Shown in pieces: positions 1 through 7,724 of a stretch of 64,000 bases of DNA. Under the pieces are notes generated by a model that ran no database searches, was not told where the DNA came from, and saw nothing but the letters and a program-made list of their open reading frames with translations. The position numbers were made by a program, and so were the translations under genes. The first letter of the stretch is position 1; the number at the start of each line of letters is the position of its first letter. The stretch spans positions 1-64,000 of the forward strand of contig NZ_JAJNOC010000008.1 in assembly GCF_021044825.1 (NCBI RefSeq), read 5' to 3'. The DNA is from Massilia phyllostachyos. GTDB lineage: Bacteria > Pseudomonadota > Gammaproteobacteria > Burkholderiales > Burkholderiaceae_D.

Positions 1-100
1 GGCTGGGGATGAGCTTGCCGGCCGCCTCCCAGCGTCTCAGCGTGCTGGCCGAAACGCCAAGCGCTTGCGCGGCAGCGGTGATGGACAAAAACTTGTTCAT
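1..100 (-). CDS. IS607-type recombinase or MerR-like regulator, N-terminal fragment
   Basis: The reverse strand from an ATG at 100 reads MNKFLSITAAAQALGVSAST, followed by LRRWEAAGKLIPS, and runs off the left edge. This is the winged-helix DNA-recognition segment used by MerR regulators and by the N-terminus of IS607-family serine recombinases (TnpA). The 'LGVSxxTLRRWExxGKL' pattern is especially typical of IS607 TnpA, but only 33 codons are visible, so the catalytic serine domain cannot be checked. A short palindrome lies just upstream of the start. Other reading: an ordinary MerR or excisionase-like protein. Confidence 0.6.
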   Translation of the reverse strand, partial: MNKFLSITAAAQALGVSASTLRRWEAAGKLIPS

Positions 101-101
101 A

Positions 102-117
102 TGAGTATGACTACTCA
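102..117. promoter_or_regulatory. inverted repeat upstream of the left-edge gene
   Basis: TGAGTA-TGAC-TACTCA is a perfect 6+6 inverted repeat ending only a few bases before the start codon of the left-edge HTH gene. Its position suits an autoregulatory operator or an element-end structure. The assignment is inferred from symmetry and position only. Confidence 0.35.
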
Positions 118-216
118 AAAATGAATAAGTTCCAAACTAACTGTTAAAACCCGCGCCGGTGCGCAGCAACGGGCGCTGACGAAGCAGGCGCACGGCCGAA
201 ATCCGGGGTTTGCGCA

Positions 217-318
217 GAGGGTGTGAAAAAACGGCTATGGCAAGGCGCCGAGTCGAAGACAGTACACTCGTACGGCGAGACGAGGCAACGCAGCCATGGA
301 CGAATTTTTCACACACTC
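217..318. repeat. long hairpin repeat, variable-arm family, copy A
   Basis: The outer arms GAGGGTGTGAAAAA and TTTTTCACACACTC pair across about 100 bp. Inside lies the family core (about 241-295), beginning CAAGGCGCCGAG and ending GACGAGGCAACGCAGCC, around a GTAC/GTAC centre. The core resembles those at 5636-5685 and 44598-44650, whereas the arms do not match those copies. It lies in the divergent gap between the left-edge HTH gene and the small protein at 481. No coding capacity is evident. Confidence 0.7.
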
Positions 319-435
319 GTAGGGTGGGCAATCCCTTGCCCACGCGTTCAACGAAGGCAAGCGTCGCGACAGAGCATCCTCGAGTCGAACGCGTAGGCGG
401 GAACCGCAAGGCTGCCCCGCCCCACCCATCCCTAG
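319..435. repeat. dispersed inverted repeat of the GTAGGGTGGGC type, copy 1
   Basis: The element opens with GTAGGGTGGGC and closes with CCCCACCC near 424. Internal GCCCACGCGTTCAA is answered by TCGAACGCGTAGGCGGG. A second copy with the same ends and the same CGCGTTCAA inner motif lies at 47587-47681. It abuts hairpin copy A, so the two repeats together fill most of the non-coding stretch before 481. Confidence 0.65.
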
Positions 436-480
436 TACAATGCGCCCTTTGCACGCCTCCAACTCCGGATCTCGACCACC

Positions 481-690
481 ATGAAACCCGCCCGCATCCT
501 TACCTTCAAGTGCGCCAAGTGCACCAAACCCGTCAAGGTCTTCCTGCAAAAGGTCTCGGCCTGCTCGCACATCCAGCCCTACCAGGGTATCTGCGATTGC
601 GGCGAGGTCAAGCGGCATGCGACCGGCAGCCCGGACGCCGTGAAGTCCTTCCTCGAATCGAGCGACGGCAACTGGCACCACCACCATTAA
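481..690 (+). CDS. small Cys/His-rich hypothetical protein
   Basis: A 69-residue protein not assigned to a known family. It has a CxxC pair (CAKC, residues 11-14), a further single Cys and a CxC near residues 38-40, and ends in four histidines, so it may bind a metal such as zinc. There is no signal peptide or membrane segment. It ends 12 bp before the downstream methyltransferase gene, in the same direction, so the two may be co-transcribed. The ribosome-binding site is weak. Codon use and GC match the neighbours, supporting a real gene. Confidence 0.6.
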   Translation: MKPARILTFKCAKCTKPVKVFLQKVSACSHIQPYQGICDCGEVKRHATGSPDAVKSFLESSDGNWHHHH

Positions 691-702
691 TCCAGGGTAG
701 CG

Positions 703-1848
703 ATGAGCCAGATCACATGGCAGGAAGGCGGCGTCGAACGCAGCGCCCAGTGGCGCTCGGAAAGCGGCTGGCCGGCGCCGAAGAAGGTCGTGCTTGCCGA
801 CGACACCATGAACGCCGATGCGGCCTACCGGCTGGCGCTGGACGGCACCGCCCTGCTCTGGCGCGGCGACTTCCAGAACGCGCGCCAGCTGCTGAACGCG
901 CTGGTGCGCCGGGTCGACCATAAAAGCGACCGCGCACGCCGCGCCAAGGCCAAGCCGGATACAACGCCGACGCCGACGGAGCTGTTCCACCGCCACCGCC
1001 TGCAGCAGCTGCAGCGCGCCCGCACCCTGGCCATGCTCCTGATCCCGTTCGAGGCCGGCCACACGATCCCGCTACGGCGCGCGCCCGACGTCCACGAGGC
1101 TTGCCTCGAGGCCTACGGCGCGGCCGCCGAGCCCTACGTCGCTTCGCTGCGCGAACTGCTGGGCGTGATCGGCGCCCACGAGTGGCGCCGCAAGGGCGTG
1201 CACATTCCGGCCCTCGACGAGCGCATCCACCCCTGGTACGGCGTGTTCTCGCCAGTGCGCGGCGAGTATGTCGAACTGGTGGCGCAGGCTCCCCTGCGCC
1301 ATGGCATGGAGCTGGCCTTCGACATCGGCGCCGGCACCGGCGTGCTGTCGGCGGTGCTGGCGCGGCGCGGCATCGAGCGCGTGGTGGCCACCGACATGGA
1401 CCTGCGCGCGCTCGGCTGCGCGCGCGACAACATCGTGCGCCTGGGACTCGGCTCGGCCGTCGAGCTGGTCCAGGCCGACCTGTTCCCGCAAGGCCGCGCG
1501 CCGCTGGTGGTCTGCAATCCGCCCTGGCTGCCGGGCAAGCCCAGCTCGGCCATCGAGTACGCGATCTACGATCCCGACAGCCGCATGCTCAAGGGTTTCC
1601 TGAACGGCCTCGCCGAGCACCTGGAGCCGGACGGCGAAGGCTGGCTGATCCTGTCCGACCTGGCCGAGCACCTGGGCCTGCGTCCGCGCGAACAACTGCT
1701 GGGCTGGATCACCGCGGCCGGCCTGGCGGTCGTCGCGCGCCACGACGTGCGTCCGACCCATGGCAAGGCCAGCGATCCGGACGACCCATTGCATGCGGCG
1801 CGCTTACAAGAAGTCACCTCGCTGTGGCGCCTGCGCGCGGCGGCCTGA
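703..1848 (+). CDS. class I SAM-dependent methyltransferase
   Basis: A 381-residue protein whose C-terminal half is a Rossmann methyltransferase. Motif I is FDIGAGTGVLS, the acidic ribose-binding residue follows in VVATDMD, and the catalytic loop is NPPW. NPPW/NPPY loops are typical of enzymes that methylate exocyclic or side-chain amide nitrogens of nucleic acids or proteins (RsmC, HemK/PrmC and relatives), so an RNA or protein substrate is likely. The N-terminal half, about 190 residues, carries no motif I recognise. ATG at 703 follows an AGGGTAG ribosome-binding site. It sits just after the small Cys/His gene and before tRNA-fMet. Confidence 0.8.
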   Translation: MSQITWQEGGVERSAQWRSESGWPAPKKVVLADDTMNADAAYRLALDGTALLWRGDFQNARQLLNALVRRVDHKSDRARRAKAKPDTTPTPTELFHRHRLQQLQRARTLAMLLIPFEAGHTIPLRRAPDVHEACLEAYGAAAEPYVASLRELLGVIGAHEWRRKGVHIPALDERIHPWYGVFSPVRGEYVELVAQAPLRHGMELAFDIGAGTGVLSAVLARRGIERVVATDMDLRALGCARDNIVRLGLGSAVELVQADLFPQGRAPLVVCNPPWLPGKPSSAIEYAIYDPDSRMLKGFLNGLAEHLEPDGEGWLILSDLAEHLGLRPREQLLGWITAAGLAVVARHDVRPTHGKASDPDDPLHAARLQEVTSLWRLRAAA

Positions 1849-1901
1849 GGTTCTGCACGCTTGAGCTCGCTCAAGCATTGCGCATCGAAAAAATTTGCCG
1901 T

Positions 1902-1930
1902 TTGCTTTCGGCCCCGCGACGCGTTATAAT
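1902..1930 (+). promoter_or_regulatory. sigma-70 promoter of the tRNA-fMet gene
   Basis: TTGCTT (1902-1907), a 17-bp spacer, then a perfect TATAAT (1925-1930), 12 bp upstream of the mature tRNA end. The spacing and GC-rich discriminator are typical of a stable-RNA promoter. Confidence 0.75.
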
Positions 1931-1942
1931 CTTTTTCTCAGA

Positions 1943-2019
1943 CGCGGGGTGGAGCAGTCTGGCAGCTCGTCGGGCTCATAACCCGAAGGTCACAGGTTCA
2001 AATCCTGTCCCCGCAACCA
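1943..2019 (+). tRNA. initiator tRNA-fMet (anticodon CAT)
   Basis: A 77-nt cloverleaf with encoded CCA. The anticodon loop is CTCATAA on a stem with three consecutive GGG/CCC pairs, and the first base C faces A at position 72 (unpaired). Both traits mark the initiator rather than the elongator. Promoter at 1902-1930 and terminator at 2032-2066 make it a single-gene unit. Confidence 0.95.
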
Positions 2020-2031
2020 AATACCGTACAG

Positions 2032-2066
2032 AAGCCCGACTCTTGTAGCCGGGCTTTTGTTTTCTG
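2032..2066 (+). terminator. Rho-independent terminator of tRNA-fMet
   Basis: AAGCCCG and CGGGCTT form a stem around a loop of about 9 nt, followed by TTGTTTT. It begins 12 bp after the tRNA CCA end. Confidence 0.8.
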
Positions 2067-2143
2067 TGGCAGCAAAAGACGGCGCAAGCGACACCGCGCC
2101 AGCATCGTATAGTGCCGCAGCAAGAGCTTCGCAGTCAGAGCTG

Positions 2144-2377
2144 ATGAGAGACAAGAAAGACAACGCAACGATCGACCTGCCGGGCTTCGAACCGGCCGCT
2201 CCGCCCGTTTCCGTTGCCGAACCGAAGCGCGCCGCTCCCCGGCCGCGCCGCGGGTCACTCAAGCAGGAACAGCTCGAATTGCTCGACGAGACCGACACCA
2301 CCGGCTTGCCGGTCTGGCGCCGCGACGACAACCTTGACCTGACCGGCCTGCCGGTCTGGGCGCCGGCCTCGACGTAG
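2144..2377 (+). CDS. small hypothetical protein with repeated TGLPVW motif
   Basis: A 77-residue unassigned ORF starting at ATG 2144. An upstream extension to 2057 would overlap the tRNA terminator and is rejected. The sequence is rich in Pro, Arg and Asp and contains TGLPVW twice (around residues 52 and 68), separated by RRDDNLDL. No signal peptide, membrane segment or known domain is seen. It ends 35 bp before dbpA on the same strand. Base use matches the neighbours, but no homologue is recognised. Confidence 0.5.
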   Translation: MRDKKDNATIDLPGFEPAAPPVSVAEPKRAAPRPRRGSLKQEQLELLDETDTTGLPVWRRDDNLDLTGLPVWAPAST

Positions 2378-2412
2378 TCCGGCTCACCGGCTTCGGCCCA
2401 GGCTTGACTACC

Positions 2413-3825
2413 ATGCACACCCACTCACCTTTCACTTCGCTGCCGCTGACGCCGCGCTTCCTCGCCAACCTCGCCACGCTGGGCTACCACGCGATGACGC
2501 CGATCCAGGCCGAGAGCCTGCCGGCCGTGCTCGAAGGACGCGACCTGATCGCCCAGGCCAAGACCGGCAGCGGCAAGACCGCCGCCTTCGGCATCGGCAT
2601 CCTGCACACCCTCAATCCGGCCTGGTTCGCAGTCCAGGGCCTGGTACTGTGTCCGACGCGCGAGCTGGCCGACCAGGTCGCCGGCGAGCTGCGCCGGCTG
2701 GCGCGCGGGGTCGGCAACGTCAAGATCCTGACCCTCACCGGCGGCGTCGCCATGCGTCCGCAGATCGCCTCGCTGGAGCACGGCGCCCACATCGTGGTCG
2801 GCACCCCAGGCCGCATCCGCGACCACCTGGGCCGCGCCACCCTCGACCTGTCGAAAGTCCAGACCCTGGTGCTGGACGAGGCCGACCGCATGACCGACAT
2901 GGGCTTCTATGACGAGATCGCCGGCATCGTCAGCGCCTGCCATGCGCGCCGCCAGACCCTGCTGTTCTCGGCCACCTACCCGGACGACATCCGCTTCGCC
3001 ACCGCGGGTTTCCTGCGCGACCCGCTCGAAGTGGCGGTCGAGAGCCAGCACAGTGCGGAAAAGATCGAACAGCGCTTCTACGAGATCGGCTTCGAGGGCC
3101 GCGACCAGGCCGTCGCCAAGCTGCTCAAGCATTACCGGCCGGTGTCCACCCTCGCCTTCTGCAATACCAAGGCGCACTGCCGCGAACTGGCCGACCACCT
3201 GCGCGAGCAGGGCTTCTCGGCGCTGGCCCTGTACGGCGAGCTGGAACAGTGGGAACGCGACGAGATCCTGGTGCTGTTCGCGAACCGCAGCTGCTCGGTG
3301 CTGGTCGCCACCGACGTCGCCGCCCGCGGCCTCGACATCGCCAACCTCGACACCGTCATCAATGCCGACGTCTCGAAGGACCCGGAAGTGCACGTGCACC
3401 GCATCGGCCGCACCGGCCGCGGCGGCGAATCGGGCCTTGCGCTGACCCTGGCCGCGCCGAACGAAAAGAAATGGGTGCGCCTGATCGAGGAATACCAGGA
3501 CCTGCCTGCCACCTGGCACCCGCTGGACGAACTGGGCGAACACCAGGAACCGGGCGTGCCGGCGCCGATGCTGACCCTGCACATTGCCGGCGGCAAGAAG
3601 GCCAAGCTGCGCCCGGGCGACATCCTGGGCGCCCTGACCGGCGACGCCGGCCTGTCGAAGGAGCAAGTGGGCAAGATCAACGTGACCGAGTTCGCCAGCT
3701 ACGTCGCGCTCGACCGCCACGTGGCGCATGCCGCCGTCGCGCGCCTGTCCGACCGCAATGCCCCGGGCCCGGAATTCGGCGCCATCAAGGGCCGCTACTT
3801 CAAGATGCGTTTTCTGGCGGTCTGA
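2413..3825 (+). CDS. dbpA: ATP-dependent RNA helicase DbpA
   Basis: A 470-residue DEAD-box helicase that remodels 23S rRNA during 50S assembly. Visible motifs in order: Q motif, AKTGSGKT (Walker A), PTRELA, TPGR, DEAD, SAT, ARGLD and HRIGRTGR. After the two RecA lobes comes a C-terminal domain of about 75 residues (from LRPGDILGAL to FKMRF). In DbpA this domain recognises hairpin 92 of 23S rRNA. ATG 2413 is preferred over an in-frame TTG at 2404, because the AGG at 2400 is correctly spaced only from the ATG. Confidence 0.93.
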   Translation: MHTHSPFTSLPLTPRFLANLATLGYHAMTPIQAESLPAVLEGRDLIAQAKTGSGKTAAFGIGILHTLNPAWFAVQGLVLCPTRELADQVAGELRRLARGVGNVKILTLTGGVAMRPQIASLEHGAHIVVGTPGRIRDHLGRATLDLSKVQTLVLDEADRMTDMGFYDEIAGIVSACHARRQTLLFSATYPDDIRFATAGFLRDPLEVAVESQHSAEKIEQRFYEIGFEGRDQAVAKLLKHYRPVSTLAFCNTKAHCRELADHLREQGFSALALYGELEQWERDEILVLFANRSCSVLVATDVAARGLDIANLDTVINADVSKDPEVHVHRIGRTGRGGESGLALTLAAPNEKKWVRLIEEYQDLPATWHPLDELGEHQEPGVPAPMLTLHIAGGKKAKLRPGDILGALTGDAGLSKEQVGKINVTEFASYVALDRHVAHAAVARLSDRNAPGPEFGAIKGRYFKMRFLAV

Positions 3826-3982
3826 TCCGCACGACGACTGTGACGCGATTTGTAAGTATTTTGTAACAGTCGCGCACGGTTGGCTCAGCAGCACCGCCAC
3901 CCGGGCAAATCTGGCATTATTTGTCAAAATACAAATACCGGGCCGGGGACAGCGGGCGACGTCACGGCGCGGCGCACATGCC

Positions 3983-5074
3983 ATGATGACGAGCACACCC
4001 GTAACCCCACAGCAGCAGACCGACGGCCGGACCGTGCGCGAGGTGGTCGAATGCAACCAGGAACTCGTCAACGAGGTCTGGTGCCGGCGGATCTTCCGCC
4101 AGATCCTGCAGTCGCTCGAGCTGCAGTACGCGATGCAGATGCCGCATCGCCCCATCGATCCCGATACCGTGCTGGTGCTCGATTCCGGCGACCCGATCCT
4201 GCTGCCCGCCTCCGGCCAGAACGATCCGGGCGCCGAAGCCCAGGACCTGCACGCGCTGGCCGCCGTGGTCCATTACGCGATCACCCGGGAAACGCCGCCG
4301 CGCGGTCCCCTGCGCGGCCGCGCCCTGCCGGACGACTACAGCGACACCTTCCTCACCGCGGTCGACCGCTGCCTCGCGCCGGACCCCGCCGAGCGTCCGC
4401 GCACGATCGAGGAACTGCGCAACCTGCTGGGCATCGTGCTGCTGGGACCGGCAGTACCGGCGGCGCCGCCGCAGCAAGCAACGGTCCACCATGCCGTCCG
4501 CGAAGCGCAGGCCGCCTCGCTTGACGATTCCGCCGGCTCCCTCGACAGGGACCGGATGCGGCGCTGGCTGCTGCTGGTGGCCGCCACCACCGTGCTGCTG
4601 TGCGCGGCCGGCGCCCTGGTCGCCTTGCTGCACCAGGCCGATGCGCGCGACGCGCTGACCTTGTCCCTGCCGGAGCCGGCGCCAACGCCGCCCGTCGCAG
4701 CGGCGCCGCAGGGAATGCCGGCCGACACCGTCATCCTCACCGATGACAACGCCACGCCCGCGCCTCCTCTCGTCCAGGCGCCGCAAGCTGAAGCGACCCC
4801 GGCCGCCGCTTCCCAGCCCACGCCGCCACGCGCCGCGCCCGCCGCCGTTGCCGGCGCAAGCTACAAGCTCGTCATCAAACCCTGGGGCATGGTGCAGGTC
4901 GACGGCGTCGACCACGGCGCCAGCCCGCCGCTCAAGCGCCTGAACCTGGCGCCGGGCGAGCACACGATCCGCATCACCAACCCGGACTTCCCGGAACACA
5001 CGGTCGTCGTGAACGCCGCCCGCGGCGATGCGTCGACCATCGAACTGGACTTCAGCGAGGAGGCTGCCGAGTGA
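3983..5074 (+). CDS. membrane protein with kinase-remnant domain and C-terminal PEGA domain
   Basis: A 363-residue protein. Residues about 50-155 look like the C-lobe of a Ser/Thr kinase in which catalysis is lost. HRPIDPDTVLVLDSG stands where HRD and the loop Asn should be, QDLHALAAVVHYAIT matches helix F, and CLAPDPAERP matches the conserved helix-I arginine region. There is no glycine-rich loop, no catalytic lysine and no DFG. One transmembrane helix (about 194-214) is followed by a Pro/Ala linker and a PEGA domain (about 294-360). The start overlaps nothing. The stop overlaps the GTG start of the next gene (GTGA), so the two are translationally coupled. Probably a scaffold or sensor. Confidence 0.7.
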   Translation: MMTSTPVTPQQQTDGRTVREVVECNQELVNEVWCRRIFRQILQSLELQYAMQMPHRPIDPDTVLVLDSGDPILLPASGQNDPGAEAQDLHALAAVVHYAITRETPPRGPLRGRALPDDYSDTFLTAVDRCLAPDPAERPRTIEELRNLLGIVLLGPAVPAAPPQQATVHHAVREAQAASLDDSAGSLDRDRMRRWLLLVAATTVLLCAAGALVALLHQADARDALTLSLPEPAPTPPVAAAPQGMPADTVILTDDNATPAPPLVQAPQAEATPAAASQPTPPRAAPAAVAGASYKLVIKPWGMVQVDGVDHGASPPLKRLNLAPGEHTIRITNPDFPEHTVVVNAARGDASTIELDFSEEAAE

Positions 5075-5580
5075 AGCCGCGCATCGAACCTTGCTGGCGC
5101 GCCGGCGCGCTGGCCGCCCTGCTGCTGCTGGGCGGCTGCGCCGAGATGAACGCGTCCCTGAACTCGGTGTTCGGGCCAAGGGAACCGTCGCGTCCCCGCC
5201 CGCACCCGCGCGCCGAGGACGTGCAGCGCGCCCGCGCCGAGCGCAGCGAACGTCCGGCGCCGCGCCCGGAACGCCCGGCGTCGAACCGCGACGACACCGC
5301 CCTGCGCGAAGGCATCGCCCTCTACGACGACGGCGACTTCAACGGCGCCATCAAGCGCCTGGCGTCAAGCGACATGAACGGCGGCTCGCTGCGCAACCGC
5401 ATCACGGCCCTGAAATACACGGCCTTCAGCTATTGCGTGACGAACCGCCCCGCGCCCTGCCGCCAGGCCTTCGAGCGCGCGCTGCGGCTCGACCCGGCGT
5501 TCGACCTGGCGCCCGGCGAACGGGGCCACCCGCAATGGGGGCCGGTGTTCGCCAAGGCCAAGAGTAGCAGCGCGCGCTAA
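5071..5580 (+). CDS. TssQ-like lipoprotein with TPR-type repeat
   Basis: A 169-residue outer-membrane lipoprotein candidate. A hydrophobic signal ends in the lipobox LLGGC with the lipidated Cys near residue 24. An Arg/Pro-rich linker follows, then a TPR-like helical region (LREGIALYDDGDFNGAIKRL and AFERALRLDPAF). It resembles the TssQ family of type VI secretion-associated lipoproteins, although no other T6SS gene lies in the window. GTG start at 5071, with a GAGGAGG ribosome-binding site inside the end of the kinase-remnant gene and a 4-bp overlap with its stop. The pair probably forms one operon. Confidence 0.6.
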   Translation: MKPRIEPCWRAGALAALLLLGGCAEMNASLNSVFGPREPSRPRPHPRAEDVQRARAERSERPAPRPERPASNRDDTALREGIALYDDGDFNGAIKRLASSDMNGGSLRNRITALKYTAFSYCVTNRPAPCRQAFERALRLDPAFDLAPGERGHPQWGPVFAKAKSSSAR

Positions 5581-5736
5581 GTACTCGACTAGAAATAAAT
5601 GTGAATTTTGGCAAACAGAACCGGATGCGGTGCATGGCGGCGAGTGCGCCGCAGTGCGAGCACTGCAAGCAGGAGCCAACGCAGCAACGCGCCGGTTATG
5701 GCAGCCAAAAACACATTTATTTCGTGGCGAGTACTT
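5579..5736. repeat. long hairpin repeat, variable-arm family, copy B
   Basis: The outer arms AAGTACTCG and CGAGTACTT are perfect complements, continued inward by AAATAAATGTG and CACATTTATTT, then TTTTGGC and GCCAAAA. The core (about 5636-5685) has the family signature with a perfect CAGTGC-GA-GCACTG centre and an AACGCAGC edge. It fills exactly the gap between the convergent stops of the TssQ-like and amidase genes. Confidence 0.75.
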
Positions 5737-5740
5737 AGAT

Positions 5741-7345
5741 TCAGAACTTGATGTTGATGCTGCTGGGGTAAGTCGGCGCGCGGCGGCGTTTCGACGCCTG
5801 CTCGTAGGCATAGGCCATGCCGATCAGGCTGGCTTCGCTCCAGGCACCGCCGACGAAGGAGATCCCCACCGGCAGGCCGCGGGTGAAGCCGGCCGGCACC
5901 GTGATGTGCGGATAGCCCGCCACCGCCGCCGGGGTCGAGAAGCTGCCGCCGTAGTGGTCGCCGTTGATGTAGTCGGTGAGCCAGGCCGGGCCGCCGGTCG
6001 GCGCCACCAGGGCGTCCAGCTTGTGTTCCTTCATGACCTGGTCGATGCCCTCGTCGCGCGAATAGCGCAGGTCATTGGCCAGCGCCTCCTTGTACTCGCG
6101 CGCATCGAGGCCCGGCTTGGCCGCGGCCGCCACCAGGTGCTCCTGCTTGAAGTAAGGCATCTCCTTCGCCGCGTTCTTTTCGTTGAAGGCGATCACGTCG
6201 GCCATGGTCTTGACCGGCGCATGCGGCGCGTAATTCTTCAGGTAGGACGCCAGGCCCGGCGCGAATTCATGGAGCAGCACCTGCAGCTCGCTGTCGCCGT
6301 ACTTGTCGGTGTTCGGCACCTTGACGTCGACCAGGGTCGCACCCTGCGCGCGCAGCACATCGAGCTCCTTTTCGATGATGGCGTCGACGGCGTCGTTGGC
6401 GCCGAAGAAATTGCGCGCCACGCCGATGCGTTTCCCCTTCAGTCCGTCCGTGCGCAGCGCCGCGGCGTAATCCTTGACGTGGCGCCCGGCGTCGGCGGTG
6501 GCCGCGTCGTCCTTGTCGGCGCCGGCCATCGCGGCCAGCATCAGGGCGGCGTCGGCCACGCTGCGGGTCATCGGGCCGGCGGTGTCCTGGGAATGGGCGA
6601 TCGGGATGATGCCGCCGCGGCTGAGCAGGCCCAGGGTCGGCTTGATGCCGACGATGCCGCAGGACGAGGACGGCGACACGATCGAGCCATCGGTCTCGGT
6701 GCCGACGGTCAGGGTCGCCAGCGCGGCGGCGGCGGCCGAGCCGGAGCCCGAACTCGAGCCGCTGGTGTTGCGGTCAAGCGCATACGGATTCCTGGTCTGC
6801 CCGCCGCGGCCGCTCCAGCCGCTGACCGACTTGGTCGAGCGCATATTCGCCCATTCGGACAGGTTGGTCTTGCCGATGATGACGGCGCCGGCCTGGCGCA
6901 GCAGGGTGACGATGTGGGCGTCACGGGTGGCGCGCACGCCGTCGAGCGCCAGCGAACCGGCGCTGGTGCTCATCTTGTCGGCGGTGGCGATATTGTCCTT
7001 CAGCAGGACGGGGATGCCGTGCAGCGGACCGCGCACCTTGCCGGCGGCGCGCTCGCGGTCCATCTCGGCGGCGATCTGCAGCGCGTCCGGGTTGGTCTCG
7101 ATGACCGCATTCAGGCGCGGGCCGGCCTTGTCGACGGCGGCGATGCGCGCCAGGTACTGCTTCACGAGGCTGCTGGAAGTCAATTTGCCGGAAGCCATCT
7201 GCGCGCCCTGCTCGCGCACGCCGGCATCCAGGATGCCCGAGCCGGCGCTGGCGGCGGGCGTCGCCGCTCCCCCGGCGCCCGCAATGCCTGCGCTGGCCGT
7301 GATGCCAGCGCCGATTCCAAGCTGAACGAACTCCCTGCGTTTCAT
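5741..7345 (-). CDS. secreted amidase (amidase signature family)
   Basis: A 534-residue amidase-signature enzyme. The N-terminus (KRREFVQLG then a hydrophobic stretch) looks like a Tat signal, so a folded periplasmic enzyme is likely. The catalytic region shows the general-base lysine in PVLLKDN, the serine/glycine-rich signature GSSSGSGSAAA, and GTETDGSIVSPSS carrying the bridging and nucleophilic serines. The substrate (an amide or peptide-like compound) cannot be read from sequence. ATG 7345 is chosen over 7357 because GGAGG sits 5 nt before it and the upstream ATG lies within that site. It is divergent from a TetR gene, which may control it. Confidence 0.88.
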   Translation of the reverse strand: MKRREFVQLGIGAGITASAGIAGAGGAATPAASAGSGILDAGVREQGAQMASGKLTSSSLVKQYLARIAAVDKAGPRLNAVIETNPDALQIAAEMDRERAAGKVRGPLHGIPVLLKDNIATADKMSTSAGSLALDGVRATRDAHIVTLLRQAGAVIIGKTNLSEWANMRSTKSVSGWSGRGGQTRNPYALDRNTSGSSSGSGSAAAAALATLTVGTETDGSIVSPSSSCGIVGIKPTLGLLSRGGIIPIAHSQDTAGPMTRSVADAALMLAAMAGADKDDAATADAGRHVKDYAAALRTDGLKGKRIGVARNFFGANDAVDAIIEKELDVLRAQGATLVDVKVPNTDKYGDSELQVLLHEFAPGLASYLKNYAPHAPVKTMADVIAFNEKNAAKEMPYFKQEHLVAAAAKPGLDAREYKEALANDLRYSRDEGIDQVMKEHKLDALVAPTGGPAWLTDYINGDHYGGSFSTPAAVAGYPHITVPAGFTRGLPVGISFVGGAWSEASLIGMAYAYEQASKRRRAPTYPSSINIKF

Positions 7346-7623
7346 ACAAGCCTCCATGTCAAATGATGCATGAGCATAACAGTAAAGTTACTCATGTGAC
7401 ACGTTTGCTACGGGAAAGTCCGGGTGCCCTCCGGCGCCGGGCGCCGCCGCGAGGCAAGCATGCCACCGGGTGCGTGCCCCGGCTCGGCGCGTTCGCGCAA
7501 GGGCTTGGGATCCGTATGGGTACATGGCGTCGTGACATTTCCCTGCCCGGCAGTTCTCCTGTAGCGGCAGAACATGCATACTTGAGGATTGGGCATGACA
7601 TCTCCTTTCAGGAACAGATCGAA

Positions 7624-7710
7624 GGAAGTTCCGCTGCCCTGCCAGGAGCTGTTAAGATACACAAAGCGGAACACGATTCCGCATATTATAAACGGAACTT
7701 TGTTCCGTTT
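7624..7710. promoter_or_regulatory. cluster of GGAA/TTCC palindromes before the TetR gene
   Basis: Three inverted repeats share GGAA...TTCC half-sites: GGAAGTTCC (7624-7632), GCGGAA-CACGA-TTCCGC (7666-7682) and AAACGGAAC-TTT-GTTCCGTTT (7690-7710). The last lies 14 bp before the TetR start codon, so autorepression is likely. The remaining 7346-7623 is non-coding as far as can be seen and presumably holds the amidase promoter. Confidence 0.65.
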
Positions 7711-7724
7711 AATAGATATTTTTT

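Noticed and set aside
2404..2412. TTG start for DbpA
   Set aside because: The only purine-rich site directly abuts the TTG, which is too close, and it is correctly spaced for ATG 2413.
5630..7366. A 578-codon forward frame opposite the amidase
   Set aside because: It has shadow-frame composition (His/Arg/Gly-rich, no motifs), whereas the reverse frame has a full amidase signature and a good ribosome-binding site.
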